DNA of 64,000 nt from Pedobacter sp. MC2016-14 (lineage in GTDB: Bacteria; Bacteroidota; Bacteroidia; Sphingobacteriales; Sphingobacteriaceae). The notes beneath the pieces are model-generated. The model was given only the letters and a program-made list of their open reading frames with translations. It searched no databases and was not told where the DNA came from. The stretch is from positions 2,852,001 through 2,916,000 of the forward strand of contig NZ_JAJMPA010000001.1 in NCBI RefSeq assembly GCF_020991475.1. The letters run 5' to 3'. A program made the position numbers and the translations under genes. Below are positions 9,553-18,958 of this stretch, piece by piece; position 1 is the stretch's first letter, and each line of letters opens with the position of its first letter.

Positions 9553-11355
9553 ATGGGATATAAAAACTTAGCAGCCTGCGTGGCTGATTTAGAAAAGCAC
9601 GGTCACCTGATCCGGATTAAAGAGGAAGTAGATCCTTATCTGGAAATGGCGGCTATACACCTTAGGATTTATGAGCAACAGGGACCTGCCATTCTGTTTG
9701 AAAACATAAAAGGGAGTAAATTCCCGGCGGTTTCTAACCTCTTTGGTACACTTGAACGTGCTAAATTTATGTTCAGGGATAGCCTTGAAAGTGTAGAGCA
9801 ACTGGTTGGCTTACGGTCTGATCCCATTAAAGCGCTAAAAAATCCCTTCAATTATGCAGGTGCGGGTTTAACAGCACTTTCTGCCTTACCTTTAAAGCAA
9901 GACCTTTTTAAATCTACTTTTCAAAAAACAACCATCTCGGCTTTACCTCAAATTGTAAACTGGCCTATGGATGGCGGACCATTTATTACCATGCCCCAGG
10001 TTTATACCGAAGATGTGGATAAACCTGGAATCTTTAATTCTAATCTTGGTATGTACCGGATTCAGCTGGCGGGGAATGAATATGAGCAAGACAAGGAAAT
10101 TGGTTTGCATTATCAAATTCACCGTGGTATAGGCGTTCATCAGTCTAAAGCCAATGCCAAAGGCCTGCCTTTGAAAGTGAGCATATTTGTAGGCGGCCCG
10201 CCTTCACATCCTCTTGCGGCTGTAATGCCCCTGCCGGAAGGACTTTCTGAAATGACTTTTGCCGGCGCTTTAGGCAATAGAAGGTTCCGCTATTTTTATG
10301 ACGAGGAAGGATTTTGTATTTCTGCTGACGCCGACTTTGTGATTACGGGAACCGTATATCCCAATGATAATAAACCTGAAGGTCCTTTTGGCGATCATTT
10401 GGGTTATTATAGCTTAACGCATCCTTTTCCGGTGATGAAAGTACATAACGTGTACCATCGTAAGGATGCCATTTGGTCATTTACTGTGGTAGGCCGACCG
10501 CCACAGGAAGATACGAGTTTTGGCGCATTGATCCATGAAATTGCCGGTTCTGCATTACCACAGGAGATTCATGGTTTAAAAGAGGTTAATGCGGTGGATG
10601 CAGCAGGGGTGCACCCCTTGTTGTTCGCCATTGGCAGTGAGCGTTATACGCCGTATTTAAAAGAGCGGAGACCACAGGAAATTCTAACAATTGCCAATCA
10701 TATTCTTGGTAAAAACCAGCTTAGTTTAGCTAAATATCTTTTTATTGCTGCTCGCGAAGATGATGAAAGTCTGGAAACGCATGATATTGCCCGTTTTATG
10801 CAACATGTGCTGGAGCGCATGGATTTTAGCAGGGACCTTCATTTTTATACCCAAACCACTATTGATACGCTTGATTACAGTGGGGAAGGATTAAACGCAG
10901 GCTCTAAGGTTGTGCTTGCAGCGGCGGGGCTGCAAAAAAGAACGCTTAGCAAGACCATTGAGCTCAGCCTGCCAGAAACTTTTACTTCTTATGCTATGGC
11001 TATTCCTGGGGTGGTATCTATAACAGGCCCTGCATATACTACAGCAGGATCTGCGATGGAAGAGTTGAAAAATCTGGAGCAGCATTTAGCTACGCAGTCG
11101 CTGGAAGGGCTAGCCTTGATGGTGATCTGCGATGATGCGGCATTTACGGCGGCTAATATTAACAACCTGGTTTGGGTAACGTTTACAAGGAGTAATCCGG
11201 CGACGGATATCCAGGGAATAGGGAGTTTTACTAAAAATAAACATTGGGGATGCACAGGGCCGCTCATTATTGATGCGAGGAAGAAACCTCATCATGCACC
11301 AGAATTGATCAAAGACCCGGGAGTAGAACAGCGAATAGAAAGATTTAAGTTGTAA
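9553..11355 (+). CDS. ubiD: UbiD-family (de)carboxylase
   Basis: A 600-residue UbiD-family protein. Members use prenylated FMN made by UbiX to decarboxylate aromatic or unsaturated acids; in menaquinone-using Bacteroidota the physiological substrate of this paralogue is usually assigned by analogy to ubiquinone/menaquinone-type pathways and is uncertain. Family segments are visible: NLFGTLERA near 55, GxHxQxHRGIGVHQ around 195, VGGPPSHPLAAVMPLPEG around 215 and EGPFGDHLGYYS around 280. No ubiX is seen in the window. It ends 4 bp from the convergent DUF1905 gene. Confidence 0.85.
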   Translation: MGYKNLAACVADLEKHGHLIRIKEEVDPYLEMAAIHLRIYEQQGPAILFENIKGSKFPAVSNLFGTLERAKFMFRDSLESVEQLVGLRSDPIKALKNPFNYAGAGLTALSALPLKQDLFKSTFQKTTISALPQIVNWPMDGGPFITMPQVYTEDVDKPGIFNSNLGMYRIQLAGNEYEQDKEIGLHYQIHRGIGVHQSKANAKGLPLKVSIFVGGPPSHPLAAVMPLPEGLSEMTFAGALGNRRFRYFYDEEGFCISADADFVITGTVYPNDNKPEGPFGDHLGYYSLTHPFPVMKVHNVYHRKDAIWSFTVVGRPPQEDTSFGALIHEIAGSALPQEIHGLKEVNAVDAAGVHPLLFAIGSERYTPYLKERRPQEILTIANHILGKNQLSLAKYLFIAAREDDESLETHDIARFMQHVLERMDFSRDLHFYTQTTIDTLDYSGEGLNAGSKVVLAAAGLQKRTLSKTIELSLPETFTSYAMAIPGVVSITGPAYTTAGSAMEELKNLEQHLATQSLEGLALMVICDDAAFTAANINNLVWVTFTRSNPATDIQGIGSFTKNKHWGCTGPLIIDARKKPHHAPELIKDPGVEQRIERFKL

Positions 11356-11359
11356 GCTG

Positions 11360-11869
11360 CTACTTTTTCTCCTTGTCTTCCCGCATCATTTCCCCAAAAC
11401 TGAGGTTGCGGTCCATGGCAGAAACAATCTTCACCAACCGCTTTGTACGGGTGACTTCGGTTTTGGCTGTATTCAGCCAATTGATGTACCAGTTGCGGTG
11501 AGATTTTGGTAGCTTCATGAAGTTTTCTATAAGCTGGGGTTCATCGTTTAAGCAGAGTTCCAGATCTTCGGGGATTTCGATTTTAAAGTCTTTATCTTCT
11601 TCCAGGTTCAGTTGTACAATGGCACCGAGATCTTTGCGCAACTGTTGCCGCAATTCCTTTTTTATCGGTAAAATGAAATCACCCTCACCCATTGGCGTAA
11701 GGGCACGACCTTCAATTTCCAGGGCATCAAGCATGCCTTTAACCCGGTAACTTTTCCTGCAGTCTGCTTTAATTTGAGCGGAAATAGCAGCAGGTATCAT
11801 CAAAAAATACCATCCTGTTTTTTCTCCTTTTTCGCCAAAACGTTCTATTTCTGCTTTAAAAGTCACCAT
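11360..11869 (-). CDS. DUF1905 / YdeI-OmpD-associated family protein
   Basis: A 169-residue cytoplasmic protein with no signal peptide. The first ~85 residues (FKAEIERFGEKG...GWYFLMIP) fit DUF1905, and the rest (FMKLPKSHRNWYINWLNTAKTEVTRTKR) fits the YdeI/OmpD-associated C-terminal helical domain. The biochemical function is unknown; the latter family has been linked to resistance to bacteriocins or cationic peptides. It converges on ubiD and follows the TIGR02757 gene by 30 bp on the same strand. Confidence 0.75.
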   Translation of the reverse strand: MVTFKAEIERFGEKGEKTGWYFLMIPAAISAQIKADCRKSYRVKGMLDALEIEGRALTPMGEGDFILPIKKELRQQLRKDLGAIVQLNLEEDKDFKIEIPEDLELCLNDEPQLIENFMKLPKSHRNWYINWLNTAKTEVTRTKRLVKIVSAMDRNLSFGEMMREDKEKK

Positions 11870-11899
11870 TATAACTAAATCTAGATGGTATAAATATAA

Positions 11900-12679
11900 C
11901 TAAAACTTTTCTTCTACACCTAAGCCAAAAAGTGCGAAATCATATTTTACAGGATCAAGAGGATCTAGTTTGCGCAGTTCTGCTGTAAGTTCCACTGCAG
12001 TTTGCCAGTCGGTTTGCTTGCGTGAAATCATACCCAGTCGCCTGGCTACCCTGTCTACATGAACATCACATGGACATATCAAATTTGCTGGTTTTAAGGT
12101 GTCCCACAAACCAAAATCTACACCCTTATTGTCTTTCCTTACCATCCACCTCAAAAACATATTGAGACGCTTACAAGTAGATTTTTGCAGGGGAGAGGAG
12201 ATGTGTTTAAAGGTCCGGCGTGGAAAATCAGGCAGGCTAAAAAAATAAGCCCGGAAATGGTTTAAGGCCTGCTCTGCACTAAAGTTGAGCTGGACAGCAA
12301 AGTCCGCCGGAAGGAAAGCCGTTTCCAGACTTTCAGAATTTGCATAATGTTGTTTAAAGAACGCTACAAAGTACAACAAGTCCGTATCATTAAATGTCCG
12401 GTGTTTAAAACCCAATAAGCCTTTCAAGTCATCGTCACCATGTTGCATCATAAACTGGTAAGGTTCATTGTCCATTCTGGAAAACAATTCCTTACATTTA
12501 TTTATAATGGTTTTACGTTGCCCCCAGGCTAAAATTGCCGCAAAAAATCCCGCAATTTCAATGTCTTGTGGTTTAGAGAATCCATGAGGAATGCAAATGG
12601 GATCGTTTGCTATAAACGACGGCTGGTTGTACTGTTCAACCTTGATGTCCAGAAAGTCTTTGAGCGCTAAAAATTCCAA
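11900..12679 (-). CDS. TIGR02757 (DUF2400) family protein
   Basis: A 259-residue soluble protein that matches the DUF2400/TIGR02757 family, widespread in Bacteroidota and Campylobacterota with no known function. The conserved segment CPCDVHVDRVARRLG lies near residue 205, with FFAAILAWGQRKTI near 45 and LDPLDPVKYDFALFGLG at the C-terminus. A helix-hairpin-helix DNA glycosylase-like fold has been suggested for such proteins; the sequence alone does not prove it. Structured repeat copy 2 lies just upstream. Confidence 0.8.
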   Translation of the reverse strand: MEFLALKDFLDIKVEQYNQPSFIANDPICIPHGFSKPQDIEIAGFFAAILAWGQRKTIINKCKELFSRMDNEPYQFMMQHGDDDLKGLLGFKHRTFNDTDLLYFVAFFKQHYANSESLETAFLPADFAVQLNFSAEQALNHFRAYFFSLPDFPRRTFKHISSPLQKSTCKRLNMFLRWMVRKDNKGVDFGLWDTLKPANLICPCDVHVDRVARRLGMISRKQTDWQTAVELTAELRKLDPLDPVKYDFALFGLGVEEKF

Positions 12680-12739
12680 TGTATGCGTTATTTAATATAT
12701 TCGGTAGCTGAGCCGGTAGCTTTGCAGTAGTAATAGGTA

Positions 12740-12827
12740 AATATGATCTTTTAATGAACCGGCCAGGCGTTTGCTCGCGCCCTTCAGCGCCTAACGAAAT
12801 GCAGCCGACGAATAAAAAGACCATATT
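12740..12827 (-). repeat. Structured dispersed repeat, copy 2
   Basis: An ~88-bp unit with 13-bp outer arms, AATATGATCTTTT (12740-12752) and AAAAGACCATATT (12815-12827), with one mismatch. The arm sequences differ from copy 1 yet still pair, and the core in minus orientation, GCATTTCGTTAGGCGCTGA, matches copies 1 and 3. It sits between the end of the cystathionine gamma-synthase-type gene and the start of the TIGR02757 gene, both minus strand. Confidence 0.75.
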
Positions 12828-12838
12828 TTCTAATTGTT

Positions 12839-12870
12839 GATCTCTCCTCGGTAACCTCGTTCGAGATGAC
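12839..12870. repeat. Palindromic repeat of the CGTTCGAGATGAC type
   Basis: ATCTC...GAGAT arms enclose CCTCGGTAACCTCG. From memory, similar strings ending in CGTTCGAGATGAC recur between genes in many Bacteroidota genomes. It lies immediately after repeat copy 2 and before the stop of the minus-strand PLP enzyme gene. Only one copy is visible here, so family membership is an inference. Confidence 0.35.
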
Positions 12871-12876
12871 GGTGAT

Positions 12877-14016
12877 TTAACTCAATGCCTGCTCTAAATC
12901 TGCCAGTAAATCTTCAATATCTTCAACACCTACGCTAAGCCTCAATAAATTATCCATTACTCCAACTTTTTCACGTTCTTCTTTAGGAATAGAACCATGC
13001 GTCATAGTAGTAGGATGATTGATTAATGATTCTACACCACCAAGGGATTCTGCAAGCGTAAATACTTTGAAAGAGGAGGCTACACGGAAAGTTTCTGCCA
13101 AATCGGCACCTTTTAAAGTAATAGAAACCATCCCCCCAAAGCCCCGCATTTGTTTTTTGGCAATGTCATGATTAGGATGATCTTCAAAACCAGGCCAGTA
13201 AATCTTGTCGATTTTTGGATGGTTCTTTAGGTAATGTGCAATTTTTTCACCGTTTTCACAATGCGCTTTCATACGTAAATGCAGGGTTTTAATCCCGCGA
13301 AGTACTAAAAACGCATCCTGAGGACCAGGAGTGGCACCGCAGGCATTGTACACAAACCAGAGCTGTTTATATAGTTCATCATCATTCACCAGCAGAGCGC
13401 CCATAACAACGTCTGAGTGACCACTGATGTATTTGGTTACAGAATGCATTACAATATCAGCACCCAAATCCATAGGGTTTTGCAAATATGGAGAAGCAAA
13501 TGTATTGTCAACCGCCAGCAGGATATTCTTTGCTTTTGTAATTTTGGATACACCTTCAATGTCTACAATCTGCATGGTAGGATTGGTAGGGGTTTCAATC
13601 CAAACCAGTTTGGTCTTTTCCGTGATGTAAGGGAGGATGTTCTCTGGTTTAGATAAATCCAGGAAATGGAATTTGATGCCGTATTTAGCATACACCTTAG
13701 TGAAAATACGGTAAGATCCACCATACAGATCGTTGCCTGTAATTACCTCATCACCGGGCTGCAATAAACGTAAAACCGCATCAGTAGCCCCCATGCCAGA
13801 AGAAAAAGCAAGCCCGTGTTTTGCATTTTCTAATGCCGCTAAACAAGCCTCCAAAGCCTTACGGGTAGGATTTGTACCCCTTGAATATTCAAAACCCTGA
13901 TTATCTCCGGGTGCTTTTTGAGCATAGGTAGAAGTTTGGTAGATGGGTGTCATTACTGCTCCTGTAGAAGGATCAGGTTCCTGACCGGCATGTATGGCTT
14001 TGGTTGCGAATTTCAT
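12877..14016 (-). CDS. Cystathionine gamma-synthase/lyase family PLP enzyme
   Basis: A 379-residue PLP-dependent trans-sulfuration enzyme. Features are YSRGTNPTR near 44, the PLP-stacking region DLYGGSYRIF near 96, ETPTNPT at 141-147, AVDNTFASPYLQNP at 168-181 and the PLP lysine Lys195 in HSVTKYISGHSD. Family members act as cystathionine gamma-synthase, beta-lyase or gamma-lyase; the sequence does not separate these safely, although the SLGGVESLINHP and THGSIPKEER motifs are seen in both synthases and gamma-lyases. No SAM riboswitch is visible upstream. Confidence 0.9.
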   Translation of the reverse strand: MKFATKAIHAGQEPDPSTGAVMTPIYQTSTYAQKAPGDNQGFEYSRGTNPTRKALEACLAALENAKHGLAFSSGMGATDAVLRLLQPGDEVITGNDLYGGSYRIFTKVYAKYGIKFHFLDLSKPENILPYITEKTKLVWIETPTNPTMQIVDIEGVSKITKAKNILLAVDNTFASPYLQNPMDLGADIVMHSVTKYISGHSDVVMGALLVNDDELYKQLWFVYNACGATPGPQDAFLVLRGIKTLHLRMKAHCENGEKIAHYLKNHPKIDKIYWPGFEDHPNHDIAKKQMRGFGGMVSITLKGADLAETFRVASSFKVFTLAESLGGVESLINHPTTMTHGSIPKEEREKVGVMDNLLRLSVGVEDIEDLLADLEQALS

Positions 14017-14081
14017 TTTTAATTGTATTTAGTAACAGATAGTGTTAAGTATTTAGCTGTTAATATTTAGATACCTGGAGT

Positions 14082-15554
14082 TTAATATGCACGCGCAAAC
14101 AATACGCGCTGTATAGAAGGTTTGCCTGAATAAATACAAATCCCATCTTCCAGTTTGTTATCCAAAGGAATACAACGGATGGTAGCTTTTGTTTCTTCTT
14201 TTATTTTTTGCTCGGTCTCTGGAGTTCCATCCCAATGGGCCGCAATGAAACCAGCTTTACCATCCAGTAGTTGTTTAAACTCTTCGTACGAATTGGCTTC
14301 AGTGATGTGATCCTCGCGGAAATCAAGTGCTTTTTTATAGATATTTTCCTGAATATCGTTTAGGAGCTGTGGAATGTAATTTTCCAAACCTTCCTGCTGC
14401 ACCGTCATTTTCTCCTGGGTGTCTCTTCTGGCTACCTCTACAGTTCCATTTTCCATATCACGACCACCAATAGCCAGGCGGATTGGAACACCTTTAAGTT
14501 CATATTCTGCAAATTTGAATCCCGGACGCTGCGTATCGCGGTCATCGTATTTTACAGATACCCCTAAAGCTTTAAGTTTAGTCATCAGGCCACGAACAAA
14601 GACAGAGATGTTCTCCAGGTCTTCATCGCTTTTGTAAATAGGGACGATAACGACTTGGATCGGTGCCAATTTTGGAGGTAAAACCAAGCCGGCATCATCG
14701 CTATGCGACATAATCAATGCACCCATTAAGCGGGTAGATACGCCCCATGATGTTGCCCATACGTGCTCTATTTTTCCTTCTTTATTGGTAAATTTTACAT
14801 CAAAAGCTTTTGCGAAATTTTGGCCAAGGAAGTGTGATGTTCCAGCCTGTAATGCTTTTCCATCCTGCATTAATGATTCTATACAGTAGGTATCCAATGC
14901 ACCTGCAAAACGCTCGTTTGCCGTTTTACGACCTTTAACCACTGGCATGGCCATCCAGTTTTCAGCAAAATCTGCATATACATCCAGCATTCTTTCTGTT
15001 TCTTCAATAGCTTCCTTTGAAGTGGAATGCGCGGTATGTCCTTCCTGCCATAAAAACTCTGTGGTGCGGAGGAATAAACGTGTGCGCATTTCCCATCTTA
15101 CCACGTTGGCCCATTGGTTGATCAATAATGGCAAATCCCTGTAAGATTGGATCCAGCCTTTATAAGTATTCCAAATGATGGTTTCTGATGTTGGCCGTAC
15201 GATCAATTCTTCTTCCAGTTTGGCAGTTTCGTCTACAATGATGTTTCCGTTTCCATCATTTTTTAGGCGATAATGTGTCACTACGGCACATTCTGTCGCA
15301 AAACCTTCTACGTGGGCAGCTTCCTTAGAGAAATATGACTTAGGGATGAATAAGGGGAAATAGGCATTGCTGTGGCCAGTATCTTTAAATTTTTGGTCTA
15401 AAACTGCCTGTATTTTCTCCCAAATTGAATATCCATAGGGTTTGATTACCATACAACCTTTGACAGATGAATGCTCTGCCAGGTCGGCTTTTATAACAAT
15501 GTCGTTATACCACTGGGAATAATCCTGCTTTTTGCTTGTAATGCCTTTACTCAT
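14082..15554 (-). CDS. proS: Prolyl-tRNA synthetase (archaeal/eukaryal-type)
   Basis: A 490-residue class II ProRS of the short type without the bacterial editing insertion. Motif 2 region [27 protein letters not shown], the [16 protein letters not shown] stretch, [15 protein letters not shown] and the anticodon-binding domain (VVIVPIYKS onward) are all present. The C-terminal extension ends in RVLFARAY. Many Bacteroidota carry this form. Two tRNA-Pro(TGG) genes are at 44.2-44.4 kb in the same window. Confidence 0.95.
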   Translation of the reverse strand: MSKGITSKKQDYSQWYNDIVIKADLAEHSSVKGCMVIKPYGYSIWEKIQAVLDQKFKDTGHSNAYFPLFIPKSYFSKEAAHVEGFATECAVVTHYRLKNDGNGNIIVDETAKLEEELIVRPTSETIIWNTYKGWIQSYRDLPLLINQWANVVRWEMRTRLFLRTTEFLWQEGHTAHSTSKEAIEETERMLDVYADFAENWMAMPVVKGRKTANERFAGALDTYCIESLMQDGKALQAGTSHFLGQNFAKAFDVKFTNKEGKIEHVWATSWGVSTRLMGALIMSHSDDAGLVLPPKLAPIQVVIVPIYKSDEDLENISVFVRGLMTKLKALGVSVKYDDRDTQRPGFKFAEYELKGVPIRLAIGGRDMENGTVEVARRDTQEKMTVQQEGLENYIPQLLNDIQENIYKKALDFREDHITEANSYEEFKQLLDGKAGFIAAHWDGTPETEQKIKEETKATIRCIPLDNKLEDGICIYSGKPSIQRVLFARAY

Positions 15555-15612
15555 AAGTCTTATGCACGCTCTTGGAACGTTTTTTGTGTTAAATGTCTTG
15601 GATAGTAGGGTG

Positions 15613-15620
15613 CAAATCTA
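15613..15620 (-). promoter_or_regulatory. Bacteroidetes -7 box of proS (TAGATTTG)
   Basis: Read on the minus strand these bases are TAGATTTG, an exact TAnnTTTG match, about 60 bp upstream of the proS ATG. The divergent lipoprotein gene starts 50 bp to the right, so the two promoters share this gap. Confidence 0.45.
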
Positions 15621-15669
15621 TAAATTTATACCTACATTAAATTGTAACACACACAAGAATTAACACAAT

Positions 15670-16569
15670 ATGAAACCAAATTATTTATTAACCAGTATGC
15701 TGGCGGTTGCAACGATAGTTGTTACTTCCTGTTCTGCCCCTAAAATGGCACAGCAAAATACCATTAATGATGATGTATACAACAGCACTGCGCAGGCAAA
15801 GGCCTATGTAGCGCCGGTACCTCGTCAGGATGATGGCTACGACCGTTACGATAATAGTGAAGATGACGGTTATGGGTACGGTTCGAGTGATCCTTATTAC
15901 GATATGGATTATTCTTCCAGAATCAACAGGTTCAATTACGGTTCACCTTTCAGGTCTTACTACGATCCTTTTTATAGTCCTTATGGATATGGAGGTTTTG
16001 GTGGCTTTGGAGGTTTTGGCGGTTATCCTTTTTACGGTTCTGGATTTTCGATTGGCTTAGGCTTCGGAACCGGCTTTGGATGGGGTAACTCTTTTTATTC
16101 TCCTTATGGATGGAATTCTTTCTACGATCCGTTCTGGGGTTTTAACAATTACTACGGAGGTGCCTTCGGCGGATTCTATGGCGGCGGCTACGGTGGATTT
16201 TATGGCGGCGGTTACTATGGTGGTGGTCGTTTCGTTAACAATACTCCAAGACCAAACCGTGGGCGTGAAAACGGTGTTGGTTATGCCAGACCAGCTTATG
16301 GAAGTCAGGGTTCAAGGTCCTATAATGGAAGAACAACAAATGGAAGGACTACTAACGGTACAACGACATATACCGAAAGACGTGGTGGCAGAGGTACTAC
16401 AACTACAGGTACCAATTCTACTAGGCAAGGACGTACCGAAAGCTACAATCCTCCTCAGCAAAGCAGACCAACGTATTCTCCACCTGCAAGCTACGGTGGC
16501 GGTAATAGTGGTGGTGGCTCAATGGGCGGCGGTGGCGGCAGCAGAGGCGGTCGTGGTGGTAGAAACTAA
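15670..16569 (+). CDS. Gly/Tyr-rich low-complexity lipoprotein
   Basis: A 299-residue protein with a type II signal peptide; the lipobox is TSC at about residues 19-21. The mature part is low-complexity: an acidic DDGY/YD-rich start (50-80), a GFGGFGGFGGY-type Gly/Phe/Tyr middle (105-190), an Arg/Asn/Thr-rich stretch (195-260) and a GGG/RGG tail. I recognise no domain. It is probably surface- or envelope-exposed; similar Gly-rich 'prolin-rich/vitellogenin-like' proteins are common in Sphingobacteriaceae without known function. It lies 15 bp before an outer-membrane protein gene, so the two are likely one operon. Confidence 0.7.
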   Translation: MKPNYLLTSMLAVATIVVTSCSAPKMAQQNTINDDVYNSTAQAKAYVAPVPRQDDGYDRYDNSEDDGYGYGSSDPYYDMDYSSRINRFNYGSPFRSYYDPFYSPYGYGGFGGFGGFGGYPFYGSGFSIGLGFGTGFGWGNSFYSPYGWNSFYDPFWGFNNYYGGAFGGFYGGGYGGFYGGGYYGGGRFVNNTPRPNRGRENGVGYARPAYGSQGSRSYNGRTTNGRTTNGTTTYTERRGGRGTTTTGTNSTRQGRTESYNPPQQSRPTYSPPASYGGGNSGGGSMGGGGGSRGGRGGRN

Positions 16570-16584
16570 TCTTTAAATTATTAC

Positions 16585-18108
16585 ATGAAAAAATTTATGA
16601 CATTACTTGTATTGGCTATAGTAGCCAGTACAGGTACTATATATGCACAATACGCATCTGATGCTTTGCGGTTTTCGCAAACCAATTATGGTAGTTCATC
16701 CAGGTTTAAAGGATTAGGAAATGCACAAACCAGTTTAGGTGGTGATATCAGTTCGCTTGGTGGTAACCCTGCAGGTCTAGGTATGTTCACGCGTTCCGAA
16801 TTTGCCTTGACTCCGGAATTTAACAATTCGCAAGCGAATTCAAGCTATCTTGGTAACACGACAACAAGTAGCAAAAACAGGTTAAATTTAAGTCAGATTG
16901 GCGTAGCTTGGTATAATCCTGTTGTTAAAGCAAATGGTGCAGATTTGAATAAAGGATTAGTGAGCACTGTTTTTGGTATCGGTTATAGTAGGAATAACGA
17001 TTTTAGCAGTAATGTAACTTTTGGAGGTAGAAATTTAACAAGTTCTATTGGAGATTTCTTTGCTGAACAGGCTAACGGTGCAACCTTTGATAATCTTGGT
17101 CGGGGTAGTATTGCTGATATGGCTTATCAAAATGGATTAATTGACGAAACGATTGCAAGTCCGACCGCTTACCAATCAGCTATTGGATCAGGTAATAATC
17201 AATACAAAAATGAAGTTAGGTCGGGTTCGACATCAGAATTGAATTTTGCAGGTGCGCTTAATTTTTCCAACCAATTTTATTTAGGAGCTTCCCTAAATAT
17301 CGTAAATGTTCGTTATTTAAGTGATGCTATTTTTACTGACAATGGGACTATAGACTCAGACGATCCAGCTAATCCTTACGATGGTTTGAATTATAATGTA
17401 AATTACAGGCAGAGCCAACAAACTGATGGAACTGGTATTAATGCCCGTTTAGGTATGATTTTTAAACCTGTTCCTGCAGTTAGAATTGGTGCTTCATTTC
17501 AGACACCTACCTGGATGCATATTTCTGATAATTCATCGGAATATTTTGATGTAAGATATCCTGCTAATGCTCCATTGGCTGATGTAACCGATTTTACTGG
17601 TAACTACCAATTTGATTATTCATTAAGAACTCCTTATAAAGGATCATTAGGTGCCAGTTTCATTATAGGAAACCATGCCTTGATTTCTGCAGATGTTGAT
17701 TATGTAGACTATGCGAGTATAAAATTCAGCACGGCAGCTAACAACAATAATGCTGATGCCAGAAATGTAGTAATGTTCAACAATATGGATGTAAAAGATT
17801 TTTACACCAGTGCAGTTAACTACAGGGTAGGTGGTGAATACAAAATTGCTGACTTAAGTTTGCGTGCTGGTTTTGGAGTGAATGGCAGTCCGTATAAAGA
17901 TGATAATGCGAACGTTTTTGATACCAAATATTATAGTGGAGGTTTGGGCTATAGGTTTAGCCAATACTATGTTGATTTAGCTTATCAGCGTGTAGAAACC
18001 AACAACACTTATGTTCCTTATACTTTAAGTAATCAAAGCATTGAGCCTACAGCTGATGTAAAATTGAACAGAAACAATGTGTTTTTGACTTTTGGAGTTA
18101 AATTTTAA
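16585..18108 (+). CDS. Outer-membrane beta-barrel protein (OmpP1/FadL-like)
   Basis: A 507-residue protein with an Sec signal peptide (cleavage near IYAQ, residue 21). The mature start, FSQTNYGSSSRFKGLGNAQ then SSLGGNPAGLGMFTRSEF, follows the OmpP1/FadL/TodX pattern (an N-terminal hatch with an NPAGL motif), and the rest alternates polar and hydrophobic residues and ends in an aromatic (VFLTFGVKF), as outer-membrane barrels do. Family members import hydrophobic compounds; substrate unknown here. A strong bidirectional terminator follows. Confidence 0.78.
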   Translation: MKKFMTLLVLAIVASTGTIYAQYASDALRFSQTNYGSSSRFKGLGNAQTSLGGDISSLGGNPAGLGMFTRSEFALTPEFNNSQANSSYLGNTTTSSKNRLNLSQIGVAWYNPVVKANGADLNKGLVSTVFGIGYSRNNDFSSNVTFGGRNLTSSIGDFFAEQANGATFDNLGRGSIADMAYQNGLIDETIASPTAYQSAIGSGNNQYKNEVRSGSTSELNFAGALNFSNQFYLGASLNIVNVRYLSDAIFTDNGTIDSDDPANPYDGLNYNVNYRQSQQTDGTGINARLGMIFKPVPAVRIGASFQTPTWMHISDNSSEYFDVRYPANAPLADVTDFTGNYQFDYSLRTPYKGSLGASFIIGNHALISADVDYVDYASIKFSTAANNNNADARNVVMFNNMDVKDFYTSAVNYRVGGEYKIADLSLRAGFGVNGSPYKDDNANVFDTKYYSGGLGYRFSQYYVDLAYQRVETNNTYVPYTLSNQSIEPTADVKLNRNNVFLTFGVKF

Positions 18109-18131
18109 TCTCCTATCGTCTGGATGACAAA

Positions 18132-18169
18132 AAATAAAGGCCTGAAGCGATTGCTTCAGGCCTTTATTT
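18132..18169. terminator. Bidirectional intrinsic terminator
   Basis: A perfect 17-bp stem (AAATAAAGGCCTGAAGC with its complement) and a GATT loop, with T-runs on both strands, sits between the convergent outer-membrane protein and glycosyltransferase genes. Confidence 0.9.
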
Positions 18170-18181
18170 TTATAGATTAAT

Positions 18182-18907
18182 TTAGTTCTTGTAATTTCTA
18201 AACCAACTACTCAGTTTCATTTGGATTACGCCAAAAAAAGCTTCCCTGAAAATCCTGGTACTCATTTTTGAAACGCCCTCGGTACGATCGGTAAAAATGA
18301 TGGGCACTTCAACTACTTTAAAGCCAAATTTAATGGCGGTAAATTTCATTTCAATTTGAAAAGCATAACCAACAAATTTGATCTGATCTAATGGAATAGT
18401 TGCCAGAACTTTTCTTCTGTAGCATTTAAAGCCTGCGGTAGCATCCTGGATATGAATACGTGTAATAAACCGGACATACATGGACGCAAAGTATGACATC
18501 AGTACCCTGTTCATTGGCCAGTTTACCACATTTACACCATTAATGTATCGGGAACCGATGGCTACATCTGCCCCGTTTACACAGGCTAGTCTTAAACGAC
18601 TCAGATCATCCGGGTTATGGGAAAAATCAGCGTCCATTTCAAAGATAAAATCAAACTCATGTGCCAAGGCCCATTTAAAGCCGTGGATGTAAGCTGTTCC
18701 CAGTCCGAGTTTTCCTCTGCGCTCTTCTAAATGTAGGGCAGGGTACTCTTGTTGTAGTTTTTTGACAATGTCAGCCGTGCCATCAGGAGATCCATCATCA
18801 ATCACCAGAATTTCAAAAAAGGTATCCAGGGAAAAAACTTTTCTAATGATTCTTTCAATGTTTTCTTTTTCGTTGTAGGTAGGAATAATAACTAAACTGT
18901 CTGGCAC
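18182..18907 (-). CDS. Polyprenol-phosphate mannosyltransferase-like GT2 glycosyltransferase
   Basis: A 241-residue family 2 glycosyltransferase. The N-terminus SLVIIPTYNEKENI, IDDGSPDGT near 37 and the catalytic DADFSHNP near 92 match dolichyl/polyprenyl-phosphate mannose synthases, which transfer a hexose from a nucleotide sugar to a lipid phosphate. There is no C-terminal membrane domain, so it is of the soluble, membrane-associated type. The sugar and lipid acceptor are inferred from the family. It is a lone gene upstream of the two POT transporters. Confidence 0.85.
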   Translation of the reverse strand: MPDSLVIIPTYNEKENIERIIRKVFSLDTFFEILVIDDGSPDGTADIVKKLQQEYPALHLEERRGKLGLGTAYIHGFKWALAHEFDFIFEMDADFSHNPDDLSRLRLACVNGADVAIGSRYINGVNVVNWPMNRVLMSYFASMYVRFITRIHIQDATAGFKCYRRKVLATIPLDQIKFVGYAFQIEMKFTAIKFGFKVVEVPIIFTDRTEGVSKMSTRIFREAFFGVIQMKLSSWFRNYKN

Positions 18908-18958
18908 GTTGGATTTGGTATTTTGTTAAAACTCTGCGAAAGTATCTATAATAAATGT

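Noticed and set aside
14017..14081. SAM riboswitch upstream of the PLP enzyme gene
   Set aside because: The 65-bp gap has no aptamer-like stems and ends in a gene on the same strand.
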